DNA from: Spirometra erinaceieuropaei
Lineage: Eukaryota > Platyhelminthes > Cestoda > Diphyllobothriidea > Diphyllobothriidae
DNA: 64,000 nucleotides
Reading direction: 5' to 3'
NCBI GenBank assembly: GCA_902702965.1
Contig: CACRXP010000194.1
Span: 202,587-266,586 of the forward strand
Shown one piece after another: positions 33,901 to 45,900 of the stretch. The notes under the pieces were generated by a model. That model was not told the DNA's origin and did no database searches. It worked only from the letters and a program-made list of their open reading frames with translations. A program made the translations under genes and the position numbers. The number at the start of each line of letters is the position of its first letter. Within the stretch, counting starts at the first letter, position 1.

Positions 33901-36900
33901 GTCCACTTTTACGAACGTATCGGCCACAGAAACCGTCAGCTACCTCTGTGGATTTCTTGCCTCTAATCATCAGGATATAAGAATGCCGATGGAAGCACTG
34001 AAGGAATTGCTACTGATATGTACCCTAAACGTACAGTTCCTATTTGACAACAGTCTGTATATACAAATAGGCAGAGTAGCTATGTGCTTGCCCCCTAGTC
34101 CTCTTTTGGCGAACGTATTCATGGGCAAGCTAGAAGCTTTCGATTTTAGTCGCCTGAACAAAACGATGTTTCAGTTCTACTGGATGATATCAATCAGGCG
34201 CACCCATCAATCAAATTTACTCTGGAAGCAGAGCAATCCCTCCTCATTCTGGATGTACTTTTGTGTAGAAGACCTAACGGTAGTATTCGACGTAGCGTCT
34301 ATCGTAAGAAGACGTGGTCCGGGCAAAACACCAATTTTGGGAGTTTTGTACCGTTAAACATGAAGCGCACTTTAATCCATTGTTTGACAGTAAGAGTAAG
34401 AAGGATCTGCTCGGCTGATAGCATTGAGGAAGAACTTAAGATTGTCGAAAATCTTTTTCGCTAGAACGGGTACCCCGATCGATTCATTGCAAGTACACGA
34501 CCGAGGACCACTAAAGCTCCCGATGCTGACGGCAGAAAAGAAGAAGCTTTTCACTAGGGTCCCGTTTCAAGGAGACGCGTCAAGTGAACTTCTAAGTAGA
34601 CGCCTAACTCAAGCTGTATCACGCACCTTTCCAGCAGCTGACGCCCGTGTACTCTTCTCCATTAGTCCCATCCACCACGGAGAGGGCAAGGACAAACTGC
34701 CAGCCCAGACCAATTCTATGTGTATTCACTCCTTTACCTGCTCCTGTGTGGCAGAATACATTGCTCGCACGAGCCGGTGTTTGTCCAAAATAATAAGAAA
34801 ACACCTTCCAGCATGGTTAGGAAAATGCCAAATAAAGAACGCCAACAGCTCTATCCACGTCCACATGGTAGACACAGATCACTGTGTAGATGCCGGACAG
34901 GCATTCCGTGTGATATACAAGGTCCCATCAAACTATCCAAAATCACCTGGACAGCGTCTGTTGGCAACTGCAGCGGCGGCTGCGATCAGGCTGTACAAAC
35001 CAGTTCTATGCGCACAAAAGAACTTCTTACAGGCCCCACAGTTACCATGGTTCAAAGCCACCATGCCAGCCACCTGTGTATAATTACCCGTCCCAGTGTC
35101 CACCATCCCCTTCTCCCCCTGACAGTGACGGTAATTTTGTTTTTCACCTCACCCACCCAGACCCCCCTCCCCAAACCCCAGCTACAGAATAACTTCTGCT
35201 TTCCCGCATTTTCCTTTTAATCATTTCGATAGCAATATGAATTTATAGGCCTGATGACAATTTATCGAAAGCTTACGTATGCTCACCAAATTGTCTTTCG
35301 AATTCTTCATTGTGGGTAATTACAGAAATTGGACTACGTTTACCTTCTCACACGAGTTGGAGGTGGGACATCTGGGAAAATAATTAGAGGCCATCGGTAA
35401 CTAAGTTATCAGGTGGGGTGGGAGTAGTGGGAGGGTGTTGGAATGAGCGGTGTCGGAGGAAGGCGCTGAAGATTGCATTCAGTTAGCTGGCTAACCGGCT
35501 CTTACCAATGGCGAATGCGGGTCCTGCGCGGTGTTCTTCCGTGCGCACATGACCGCCTTGCATAGCCGGTAGAGGCCGTCTCAGCTAGTTCAGCGGAACC
35601 GTGTAATTCACTGGAAAAAATTCACTTGAGAATCCTTGTGGTCAGATCCCCGTGTTTTTCGCGACTCTGCTTTCAGTAAATCAGCGAGTCCGCAGAGGTT
35701 TTGGTATTTTACTCCTTTTTCCCCTGCCCTCCGAACATGGTTCCAGCCGTCATGTTTCTCATGTAAATTTGCACATCTTAGAATCCCAAAGGGCATGTCA
35801 GTATTCATTCGAATGCCGGACTAAAGTCTGAGAACGCTGCACTTTCAAGTTTTATACTTTATGAGGAGATAACTCCCAGCCAGTGAGTAGATGGGAACCA
35901 ATTCCCCAACCTGTCTACATAGGTACAGGTTTGACATTCGGAAGGCTATCAAAATTCAGATATTCAATGACGCTTTCCCGAGCGATGCCCTCCTGAACGT
36001 TGGGGGCAACGGCTACTGAATAATTATGCATCAAATTGCCCCGAATTGTCCTCAGCTCTTTTAATTTTTTCGATTTCCGAATGAACTTTGGGGTCAGTGA
36101 TCAAGATTTCGGGATTTTGGATGTAATCTGTCCTCGGCTCACCTTTGTTAGATATAGCTACTGAGTTCCTATAAACTTTCTGCTCCATCATCATTAAAGC
36201 AGCAAATCTGTTTCTGAGAAACGATCCCTTGACTTTAACACACCCAAATATTCGTTATATTAGCGCCTGACATACAACTGAACTTTTCTTCGGACCAGCC
36301 CAAAAGACCATTTAAACAGTTGAACTAAAGACGGCAAATCATTCGCATTCGATTGACACAGTCACTGGCTTCTTTTAGACCCCACGTCGCACCGTCCCAC
36401 TAACACCAATCCGCTATTTTACGCCCACTACTTTTAACGAATGTATACAGTCCTGCTGCCGCTGTTGGCTGCTGCCGCTGTTGCTGCGGTGATAGAATTA
36501 TGGAGTTCGTTTTCTATTTCTGTGTAAAACATAAATGTTACACTCAGTGTGCTGTCGCAAAAGGCAAACTCGCACCTATCTCATCCTTTCTTGATCCATT
36601 AAGGTACTCCTCGATCGCTGCGAACTTCCCGTGGACAAAAACTTGGAGGGAGCTCCCCTGTGCATGGCCCAAAATTATGCCTTGTTCGGTAACTGTCGCA
36701 AACCTGGCTTCCCACAAGACAGTCTGCGCTACCAGTATGGCATGGCTGCCAGGAGCCCCCCTTCTCGTTACATCTGCGTTCTAATCAGAAATAATGTGCG
36801 TTTACTCCCTCACTCCGGCCATTATTTGTAAGACGGCAAGGCCTATCTTGCATGTTTTTACCCACCCTGAATGGATAGCTAAGTCACCTCCCGGACTGAG

Positions 36901-39900
36901 TCACAACGACGCCTGCTGAATATGGCCTTGTGGCACCTATCGACTGGTAGAGATTTGAGAGTGATGAAGTCGCGTCCGTGTACCTAGAGGGATTAGCAGG
37001 CGTGTGCTGCACGTAGGCCAAGATCTGCCACCGCGCTAACACGCATTTCCAGTAGTCCTGGTCTTCTTTAGCTGTCGAGTCGCAGTGGATGCGAGAGGGG
37101 GGGGACGAGATTGGTGCTGCTCATTTCTGCTTTGCCAGTATCCAACTCACGCCTAAGCCATCACTGTTTCCGCAAGGCAGTTGGGATCCTGTGATGCCTC
37201 TAGCGCGCACAAACCTTCCACCCCTGACCCATACGCCGGGCTGGGAATCACGTGATCCTGGCTCTCGTTAGACCCGAACTCGCGCACATGCGGCCTCAAG
37301 GACAGGCAGACACTGGCGCCCACAAACCCCTGTAATCGTTCAATTGACTTGCTAGGCTGACTGACCATCACATGACTGAGTCATTCGCACTCACACCGGG
37401 GTCTTTCCCCTTATCCTCCTCCAAATGCGGACTGAGCCCCGATAGTTTTGGTTTCTAGCGTAACCTCTACCATAACCTCGGCAGTTCCTGCCGATGGACG
37501 GGCTACCGACCTTCCATCGTGTAATAGGCACATTTGCAGTCCTTCTTACTCTCACTCCCACGTTCTTAAAAACTGCGATCACAGGGTCAAGGGCACAAAA
37601 CGCTTAAATATTTCTAAACAGAAATCAGAACATCATTTTTTAATTTCTGTATTTTTTGCATTTTTGCATTGCTCAAGTCAATGATCTAGGCAGGAGGTGA
37701 CTCTGATACGACGGATGGGTGGAATTGAAAGAGGTGCTTATATTTTTTTAGATTCCGTGGTAGGACTGACTTATTTGGTCCCATAAACAGGAAATGAGGA
37801 CAGGAACCGCCCGCAGTACGGGTGGCTTTGAGCCAGCTTCAAGTGAAATTAGGACTAGGTTTCAGGTTATGGTTACGGTTAAGTCGAGGATTAGGTCTAA
37901 GGTCATATTTAAAGCTAACGGCAAGGTAAGTCAGGATCATGTTTTAAGTTAAGGTAGGAGGCAATGTTAGTTGCAGAGTGAACATTTAGGGCAGGATTAG
38001 GGTCAAGATTAGGGCTACGGTTTAGTTTTATATTAGGATTGTTGTTGGGATTAGGACACGGGAATATTTTACCATTTTCCTAACTATGTGCAGCTCCACC
38101 TTTTTGAAGGAGACATGATCTCTGGGACAAGAGCTTTATTAGCCTGACATTTCGGATTCCTGCTCGAACCCATCATCAGATACAAAAGCAGAAACGGGTG
38201 GTTGATGCACAAGGGGCTGCGGTATTTATAGGATGCAGTAGCCATGCTACCGCATACCTATGAACATTCACGGCTCCCCCCTTCATCCGGGATCGTCGCA
38301 CTTGGTGTGCTACTTGCTTGATGACTGACATTCGAGTATTCAATTGCTGCAATTTCATCACGTGCGTTAGATGTTGGTGTGATGATTGCTCGACCGTCTG
38401 GCCCACCGACCCTCGAGTTGAAAAATGACTTCACTTGTGCGCTCCCCGCGTGACTAATTACTCCGCCTAGGCGAAGTCTCAGCACCGAGTATGGAAGAGG
38501 AAGGTCATCGCTCTTGTTAATGGACTGGGGGCCAGTAAACCATGGATCAAGTAGCTCCCGGCTCACGCCGTTGTCCCCTCTTGCGAGAATTGCGGCCTCG
38601 TCGAATTTGAATGTGTGGCCGGATCTCGTCGAATGAGTCGCAACTTTAGAGCTGGTGTCATTTCTCCGCACCGCTGCAGCGTGTTCGGTCATTTTCGTTC
38701 GGAGCTGTCTTCCGGTTTCTCCGACGTAGTTGCTTTATCCGCAATTGCATCAGATCCGATAAACGACTCCAGACGCTTCTAGCCGTGGCAGTTGGTCTTT
38801 CCGTTTCATTGCCTGATGCCTGATGGCTGCCTCCGGCCAGTAATGAAACCGAAAGACCCGACGTAGGAACAAGGCGCCTAGCGCTCACTCCGACTCCAAA
38901 TTGAGGAGTCGGAAAGCAATGAAGCCAATAAACACGTACACTGGACGCCTGATGGTTGCCTCAGGCGTCAGGTAATGAAACCGAAAGAGCCACTGCCACG
39001 GCTAGAAACGAACAGTAATCACACCAACGTCCAACGCACGTGATGAAATTGTAGCAATTAACGACGCGAATGTCGGCCATCAAGCAATTAGCACACCAAG
39101 CGCGACGATCCTGGATGAAGGGGAGGGGAGCCGTGAATGTTCATAGGTATGCGGTAGCATGGCGCCCGCATCCTATAAATACTGCTGGCCCTTGTGCATG
39201 AACCACCCGTGTCTGTTTTTGTCTCTGATGATGGGTTCGAGCAGGAATCCGAAACTTCAGGCTAATGAAGCTCTTGTTCCAGCGATCGTGTCTCCTTCTT
39301 CAAGATTGCTTCCCGAGAATCGTCTCTTCAATTCTACTGTTAATGTATTTGTGCGCGAGGTCCAGCTTTATTACTTGAGTGGGGCGTACGTATTCCCATG
39401 TCCTGTTTGGGGAACCACATAAGTCAGTACCACTGGCTCAGCTCCTCAGTCCCTACCACACATTTCCAAAGTTCTAGTCTTCTAACTTAATGTCTGAAAT
39501 AAGGCGTACCGCTTACGCATTATATGGACATTTAAATGAACATGGAGCGCTGCGTCCTCTGTCCCCTGTCCGAAACGTGCTCGTACTTAATAAGGTTGCC
39601 ATAATCTCTGATCAAGTCCGTGTTGGTGATGTTGTCATTTGTATATCTCAGCGACAAGCGACTTTTGGCAACGGATCTTAAGAGCCCGTCCCATTCTCTC
39701 CTCCAGCGACGGAGACGGGGTACAGAAGGTCCAAACACCACTTCCATGACTTGGCAGGCTGTGTCGAGACCGATTTTTAGACGACCTCCTCGTTGACACG
39801 TCCGGGTATGCAACGAAGGCGGCAACACTGACCTCATGAGGCGGACAACGAAGAACGTGCCCAAACTGCTCTAGTCGTCTTTCTTGGATGACGTCATCTA

Positions 39901-42900
39901 TCCTTGCGAGTGCGGAAACGTGTCTGCTTTCAATGATTTCTGAGGGGCATGAGCATTTTGTCGGTCTTACAATTAGATCGCTTTATATGTACTAATTTTA
40001 CGGTGTCCAGCCATAGGTCACGATGACAACTATCACTCCCCACCTCGTACTCGACTCCCATCTGTGACCTCACATCCTGTAACCGATTTTACTGGCGGCC
40101 GAAAGCAGCCGTTTTTAGCAAGTGTAGATGCGGGTTTTGCACCAGTTCAGCTCTGCGTCCTACATCAATGTCTGCCGTCGGGACGTTTTTTTACGCTAAG
40201 TATGAGACGAGATCGTGAAGTCGATGCCGCACACATTTTCTCATCATAATCAAGTTTGCGCACAGGTCTGCAGCGAAAGGAAGAAAGCCTCGATGATGCT
40301 GTCACTTCGGCCTTCGGGAACGACAACATCAGGAAGTGGTTTTCTTCCTTGTATGCCGGAAAAAAACCGGCGCCTGATACCCTCACGAGACGAAATTCAT
40401 AAACATCACCAGTGTCTGCGCTTCCTCAATGCCAAGCTGTGACCACAGAAAGGACGCTCGACACACATCTTCCACTTCCTCTTTGTGTCTGTGCGTTAGG
40501 CGCATTTTCTTGGAGTCTCAGACAACAGGCGAATACTAAATGGGATCAGGTGGCATTGATCGCCTCTTGCAGCTAGACACTTGGTAAAAGTAGGTCAGGG
40601 CACATTTACCAAGTGGTATGGTTGTGCCTAAATCCGAGGGGATTTCCTACTCTCCCCCTCCTACTGCTGTGCATCGAGCTCTTGACTGACTTCCCCCCTT
40701 CCCCCTCTATTTATTTCTCCAGTTCCACCTGGTGCAGGTCCTCGATGATGTCACTAATGAGCCGTTGCCGACCTACCTCATATTCCATCAGCTCCGGTCA
40801 GCCCTTCTGGCTTCCGTCAATACGGCCGCCGCCCCAGTTGGCCTCTTCACCACCCTTCCTCGTGATGACTGGTTTGCGGTGTACTCCGAACTCTCCTCAG
40901 GTAATTTAACTTCTTGTCTTCTAATCTTCCCATGAAAGTCCATGAACGCCGCCAGTCGTCTTCGCTCTAGATTTGCGGCAGATGTGAAGAGTGAAGCAGT
41001 AAAGATCTCTGGCCTGATTGAAAATGTAAACATAGCATAAATATCGAGGACCTAACAGTTTTTGCGGTTTGGGTGACGCCTACCTTAAAAGTAAGAACCC
41101 GTCTATCAGGTCGATCACAATACTCGGTGGGTATTTCCTATTTTATCTGAGGAAGGCTCTTGTGTATAAAACGTTCATCACTCACACCCATCCTTTATCC
41201 GGTTGTTAGCGCACGTACCTCTATCAACTTCGGTCAACGTTAGATATCAGTCCGAGAGCAGTCTGCTGGACGGAGGCCGCTTTTAATCATTGTGTAAAGT
41301 GTGGATGACGTGCAGGTTACATCCTTTTGTGGTTCAGTAGTGACATGCCATTTTTCCTTAACAGCTCATCAAAACTCATTCACTAGCAGTTACACTTTTG
41401 TTGAGGCCAGGAAGGCAAATGAAATCATTTCAGTTCTTGTCAATCCGTTGATCGAATGTCACCATTCGCCTGGGAAGTTGACATTTGTTTGCTGTCTTGT
41501 GACGCGGTAAGACTAATCATTCGCTATAAAGATCACGTTGAGCGACATTTTTTACCTAAAACATCTTTCGCTCCGGGTTCGAAGTGAAACTCCGTGCCTA
41601 TACCTCCTTCCACCTTTCTGCGTGATTTGTATAACCTCTAGGACATGGCGCAAGCAATTAGTCTTTTAAACTTCATCCAGTTATTGTCTGTGAAGACATC
41701 TGTTCTTTGATATTTTTATGTAAGTAATCTTGAAGTCCGCAAGTTACAACTATAACCTAAATACTTATTCATGCCTTAATAATATACTTCCTCAAGCCTC
41801 TTACCGTTAATTTCGGCAAAATTTTCCTTTCATAATTAACTAAAGTAAAAACATGTTGATCTTTCAGGAAAGCTCAGAGAAACAATGCAGCTAAGGTAGT
41901 CGATCAGTCAGCCATTATCTTTTCTGCCACATGAAATCGGCTTTCACCTATCTGTTCTGCTCAAGGGACGGAGTGGGGCAGTCGCGTTTTGTCTTGGAGC
42001 TCTGTGTCTAGAACCCTCTCAAGGGTCGTAGGGCGACCGGCGATCAGTACCCACGAAGCATTATTAATAGATGTGAAAGACACTGGAATCGCCGTTGTTG
42101 ACCTGTTTGCTGTGGAGCCTGATTTTCGTTGCCCGTCGCACGGGGTCAGTGAGGTTTTGGGTTAAAAACCCTTACTACTTGAGTTTTAGAACTAACGCGC
42201 TGTCGTTCGCGATCGGGAATATGAGGTACGTGCGCGAGAATGACGTTTACCCATCCATCCTGGTTACGAAACATAAATGGGCGTCTCACTTTTATGGCCT
42301 TTGGCCCAGATCCCACACAGGCGATCACATGACAGTTCGACCGTCGTGACGGACGATGTCCACCGCGTGCTCCACAGCAGGATGAGAGCAAGGACGGTGA
42401 CTTGCGCGAGAATTAGTTTGTAGTGATGGTGAACTTGCGCAGAACCTACCGCATTTCCCTTTCCCACTCCCCACCTGCACCTGATGTCAAGAAAGCCGCA
42501 TCCAGGAGAAGGCGCAGGTGGCTGGGACAGTGAAAACCTGCACCTAGGCGTACCACTTCACCCCCCGCCCCCTGATCCATAACGTACAGTGGCCAGGATT
42601 TTATGCCATAACAAGAATTACGGGGGGGGGGGGGCGTAACGGATCCCAGTTGTTGCGGCACGAACTGTCAACCCGTGTTGTGGGTGCTCATTCCTGACAA
42701 CGCCTGCCGGACTCCCATCTAGTCCCTGTATTGGTTAAGTGCATCTACGGCGTGCCTAGTCTTAGGGGCGCAGGCAGCCACCTAATGTCCAGCATTCAGT
42801 ACTAATCGACTGAAGACGACGAAATATCACGAGTTGTATGTCTAAATAACAATATGCTTTTGGGCTTTAGGACTTCCGACATTTTCAGCTTTTCCAGGAA

Positions 42901-45900
42901 TTAATTTTTACCTTTCTATCTAACTTCTTTTTCTTAAATATCAAGTTGTCGATCACTCCTTTTGACCGCAAGCTTTGTTTATGAAAGGATTTCGTATGTA
43001 CATTTTTGTGAAATTTTTCCTTTAAACAAGCGGCCATAAGATAATCCTTCATAACTCTTACTACCGTAAGTATATTCGCTTATTCGATTAGGTTTTATGA
43101 GCTAAATTGCACCTACACGGGCCACGTAGTAGATGCGTTGGAGCAGACACGGGAACTAGATCGGAGTCCGGCAGGCGTTATCAGGAATACTAATGTCAGC
43201 AGTAGGATGAATAGGTACGCCGAAGTGCAGCCCCATGCCGCGCCAGTTGGGATCTGAGCCACCCCCTCTTTCTTGTGTAAAATCCTGNNNNNNNNNNNNN
43301 NNNNNNNNNNNNNNNNNNNNNNNNNNNNNNNNNNNNNNNNNNNNNNNNNNNNNNNNNNNNNNNNNNNNNNNNNNNNNNNNNNNNNNNNNNNNNNNNNNNN
43401 NNNNNNNNNNNNNNNNNNNNNNNNNNNNNNNNNNNNNNNNNNNNNNNNNNNNNNNNNNNNNNNNNNNNNNNNNNNNNNNNNNNNNNNNNNNNNNNNNNNN
43501 NNNNNNNNNNNNNNNNNNNNNNNNNNNNNNNNNNNNNNNNNNNNNNNNNNNNNNNNNNNNNNNNNNNNNNNNNNNNNNNNNNNNNNNNNGGCTTTTCGTC
43601 ATGCCAGCCGTCTGCGACTTCTCTTGCCTCCGGTCTTCTTGATTACCTCATGACACTGGGCCCAGGTGGGAGGAGGACAAAGTGCGGAGGGTGCTGCGAA
43701 AGTCCACTAGAACTCTAACCTAACTCGCATGCAAGTCGCCGTCCCTGCTCTCACCCTGCCAGTGAAGCACACGGTGGACATCGTTAGCAACGACGGTCTG
43801 TCATGAGCTACAAAACGACTGTGACTGACCGTGTTATGCAAAAAAAGACTTGCTCACGCACTTATAAGAAAGGCAACCGTTTTTAATCGGGCGTTTTATT
43901 TTGGCTTTCACTCAGCTGCACACTCCCAAATCGTCCGGAAATCGTCCGATTCGGCATTTATGCATTTGTCCATGGTTTTGATCACGGCTACTAAAGTCCG
44001 TTGTTGGCGTTTCATTTTACTCATACTTTGTACATCTGCGACAATCAGTGGTCCACTCGGAACCAACCATTCATCGCGTGATTTCCCACCATTTAATTTC
44101 CCAATTTTATTTGCGTGTACTCGCTATTCTGTCCCTTTTGATTGCTGTCTTTTCATATCCCAAACCAACGTATGGGTCTTTAGGGAGTTTTGTTATTCTT
44201 AGTGGGTTGCTCACTCTTGAATTTCCGCTCTTTTTATATATAAGAGCCCTCCAACATGGACGCACTAACAGCAGTTCAAAGGAGTCTCTTCGTTCTTTGT
44301 CTGGATACTGGCTCTGGTGTCAGCCAACTCTCCACCCTAGACTCTGTGAATATGCCAATTTCTTTCTACGACAGTGTGATCGCAAATAACAGCCTTCACG
44401 GCGTGAACTCAAAAGCCTACAACGCCGGCAACCGATGGTTTGACAAGACCCAGTTCATCATCTCCCGTGATGGTGTCGTTGGTCTGAACTTTGAACATTC
44501 GCCCTTTGATGGCCACGTCGGGGTCGCTGTCCTGGAAGCTGCCTTAGCTGAAACGCCCACCGCAGAAGCAGTGCTTCGACAGGAGGCTGAAGCAGCACCC
44601 AGCACGCATTCTCGCTTCCACTGTCCTCGGCTTATCGAATGGGTCATCTCGCCAGCCGTGTACAGGAAGCTGGAGGTGGCTCGGGACTTATTTGATACGT
44701 AAGCGACACACCTCCAGAGACATATATGTTCGCTTTAAACACTTATGAAATCCACACTAATCTCAGGGCTGAGGGCCACCCCTTTAACCCTTGTCTTCCC
44801 CACTGCACAAAAAGACCCAGAAGACTGTTTTATTTGACGCCGTCAACCAGCTATACTCCGGTTCTGTACGTGGAAAATTCGATATTAAGCTCGGCCTCAG
44901 TTTTTTGGACACGGTTTCGTTCTGTCGGTGGCAATCGGTGACATCAAAGAGCACGTTAGAGCGGTTTTCGCTGATCGGAGCATGCCACTTCTATGCGACC
45001 GATTCCAACGATCTGCCGCGACCGCTGCACGGGCTACTTCTCAACATGTGGTTTTGATGGCAGCTTCTGCATTTAAACTTCACTATCACATATATGTAGG
45101 TACTTGAGTTTGTCACAGAAATGCCGATTTTATGGGCTTGTCCTAACATTGTACCATTGGCAGTTCCGGAATGTAGTCACCGGAACGGCAGCAATTTTAA
45201 AAGATAAATCTAATTAAAACGGCCGAAAATGCACCCTTTAAATTCATGTACGTGTTCTCATTTTTCACTTCGCCTTCCCTTTTGACCTGAAGTTTTCGTC
45301 ACTACTTTCCACCTTATCCTTGACAAAGGCCTCAGCGCACTAATTCTGCAAGCGCTTTACAGAGCGCCTGCTTACCTTTCGGAATGCAACACATTCAACT
45401 TTTGTTACAAAGCCTCTAACAAAACTGTTTGCAAATTTCCTACTTCATTACAGTCTTGCGCTGGATACTGATGTCGTCTGTGCCAAGTTTACGGCCTTTT
45501 CCAGATCTTGGATTAAGTCGGTTCGTCTCAGCCCCGATGCTTTCGTCCAGGCAAGTCGTCGCCGCACGACCGATTCGATTTTGTAACTGAGTTGTCTTTC
45601 CACTTCTTTCACTCGTGGCCCCCTCCCATTAAAATGTCTCTTCCAAAGGGTTCATTTAATGTCTATTCACTCTCCCCGAGGGACAGATAAGAAAACCTAT
45701 GTCTCTACCCAAGTCCTTCTGACTGTCAACCTGTTGCAGTGGTGTACCGTGTAGAAAGTAAGTCCTGGGGCTGGAGGCTCGGCAGCTTCAGAGCCTCCAG
45801 CCCCAGGACTTACTTCCTACACGGCACACCACTGCAACATGTTGACAGTCAAAAGGACTTGGGTGTATGGATTACGTCTTCACTCAAACCAACACTGCAC

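Noticed and set aside
43156..43653. Open frames crossing 43288-43589
   Set aside because: They run through unknown bases of the assembly gap and have no coding support.
43831..44202. 123-codon frame before exon 7 as part of the acyltransferase
   Set aside because: Exons 6 and 7 join in phase and cover contiguous protein, leaving no missing part; the frame has no family motif.
44791..45057. 88-codon frame as an acyltransferase exon
   Set aside because: It has no similarity to the missing segment of the enzyme; the true exon 8 at 45454-45550 fits in motif and phase.
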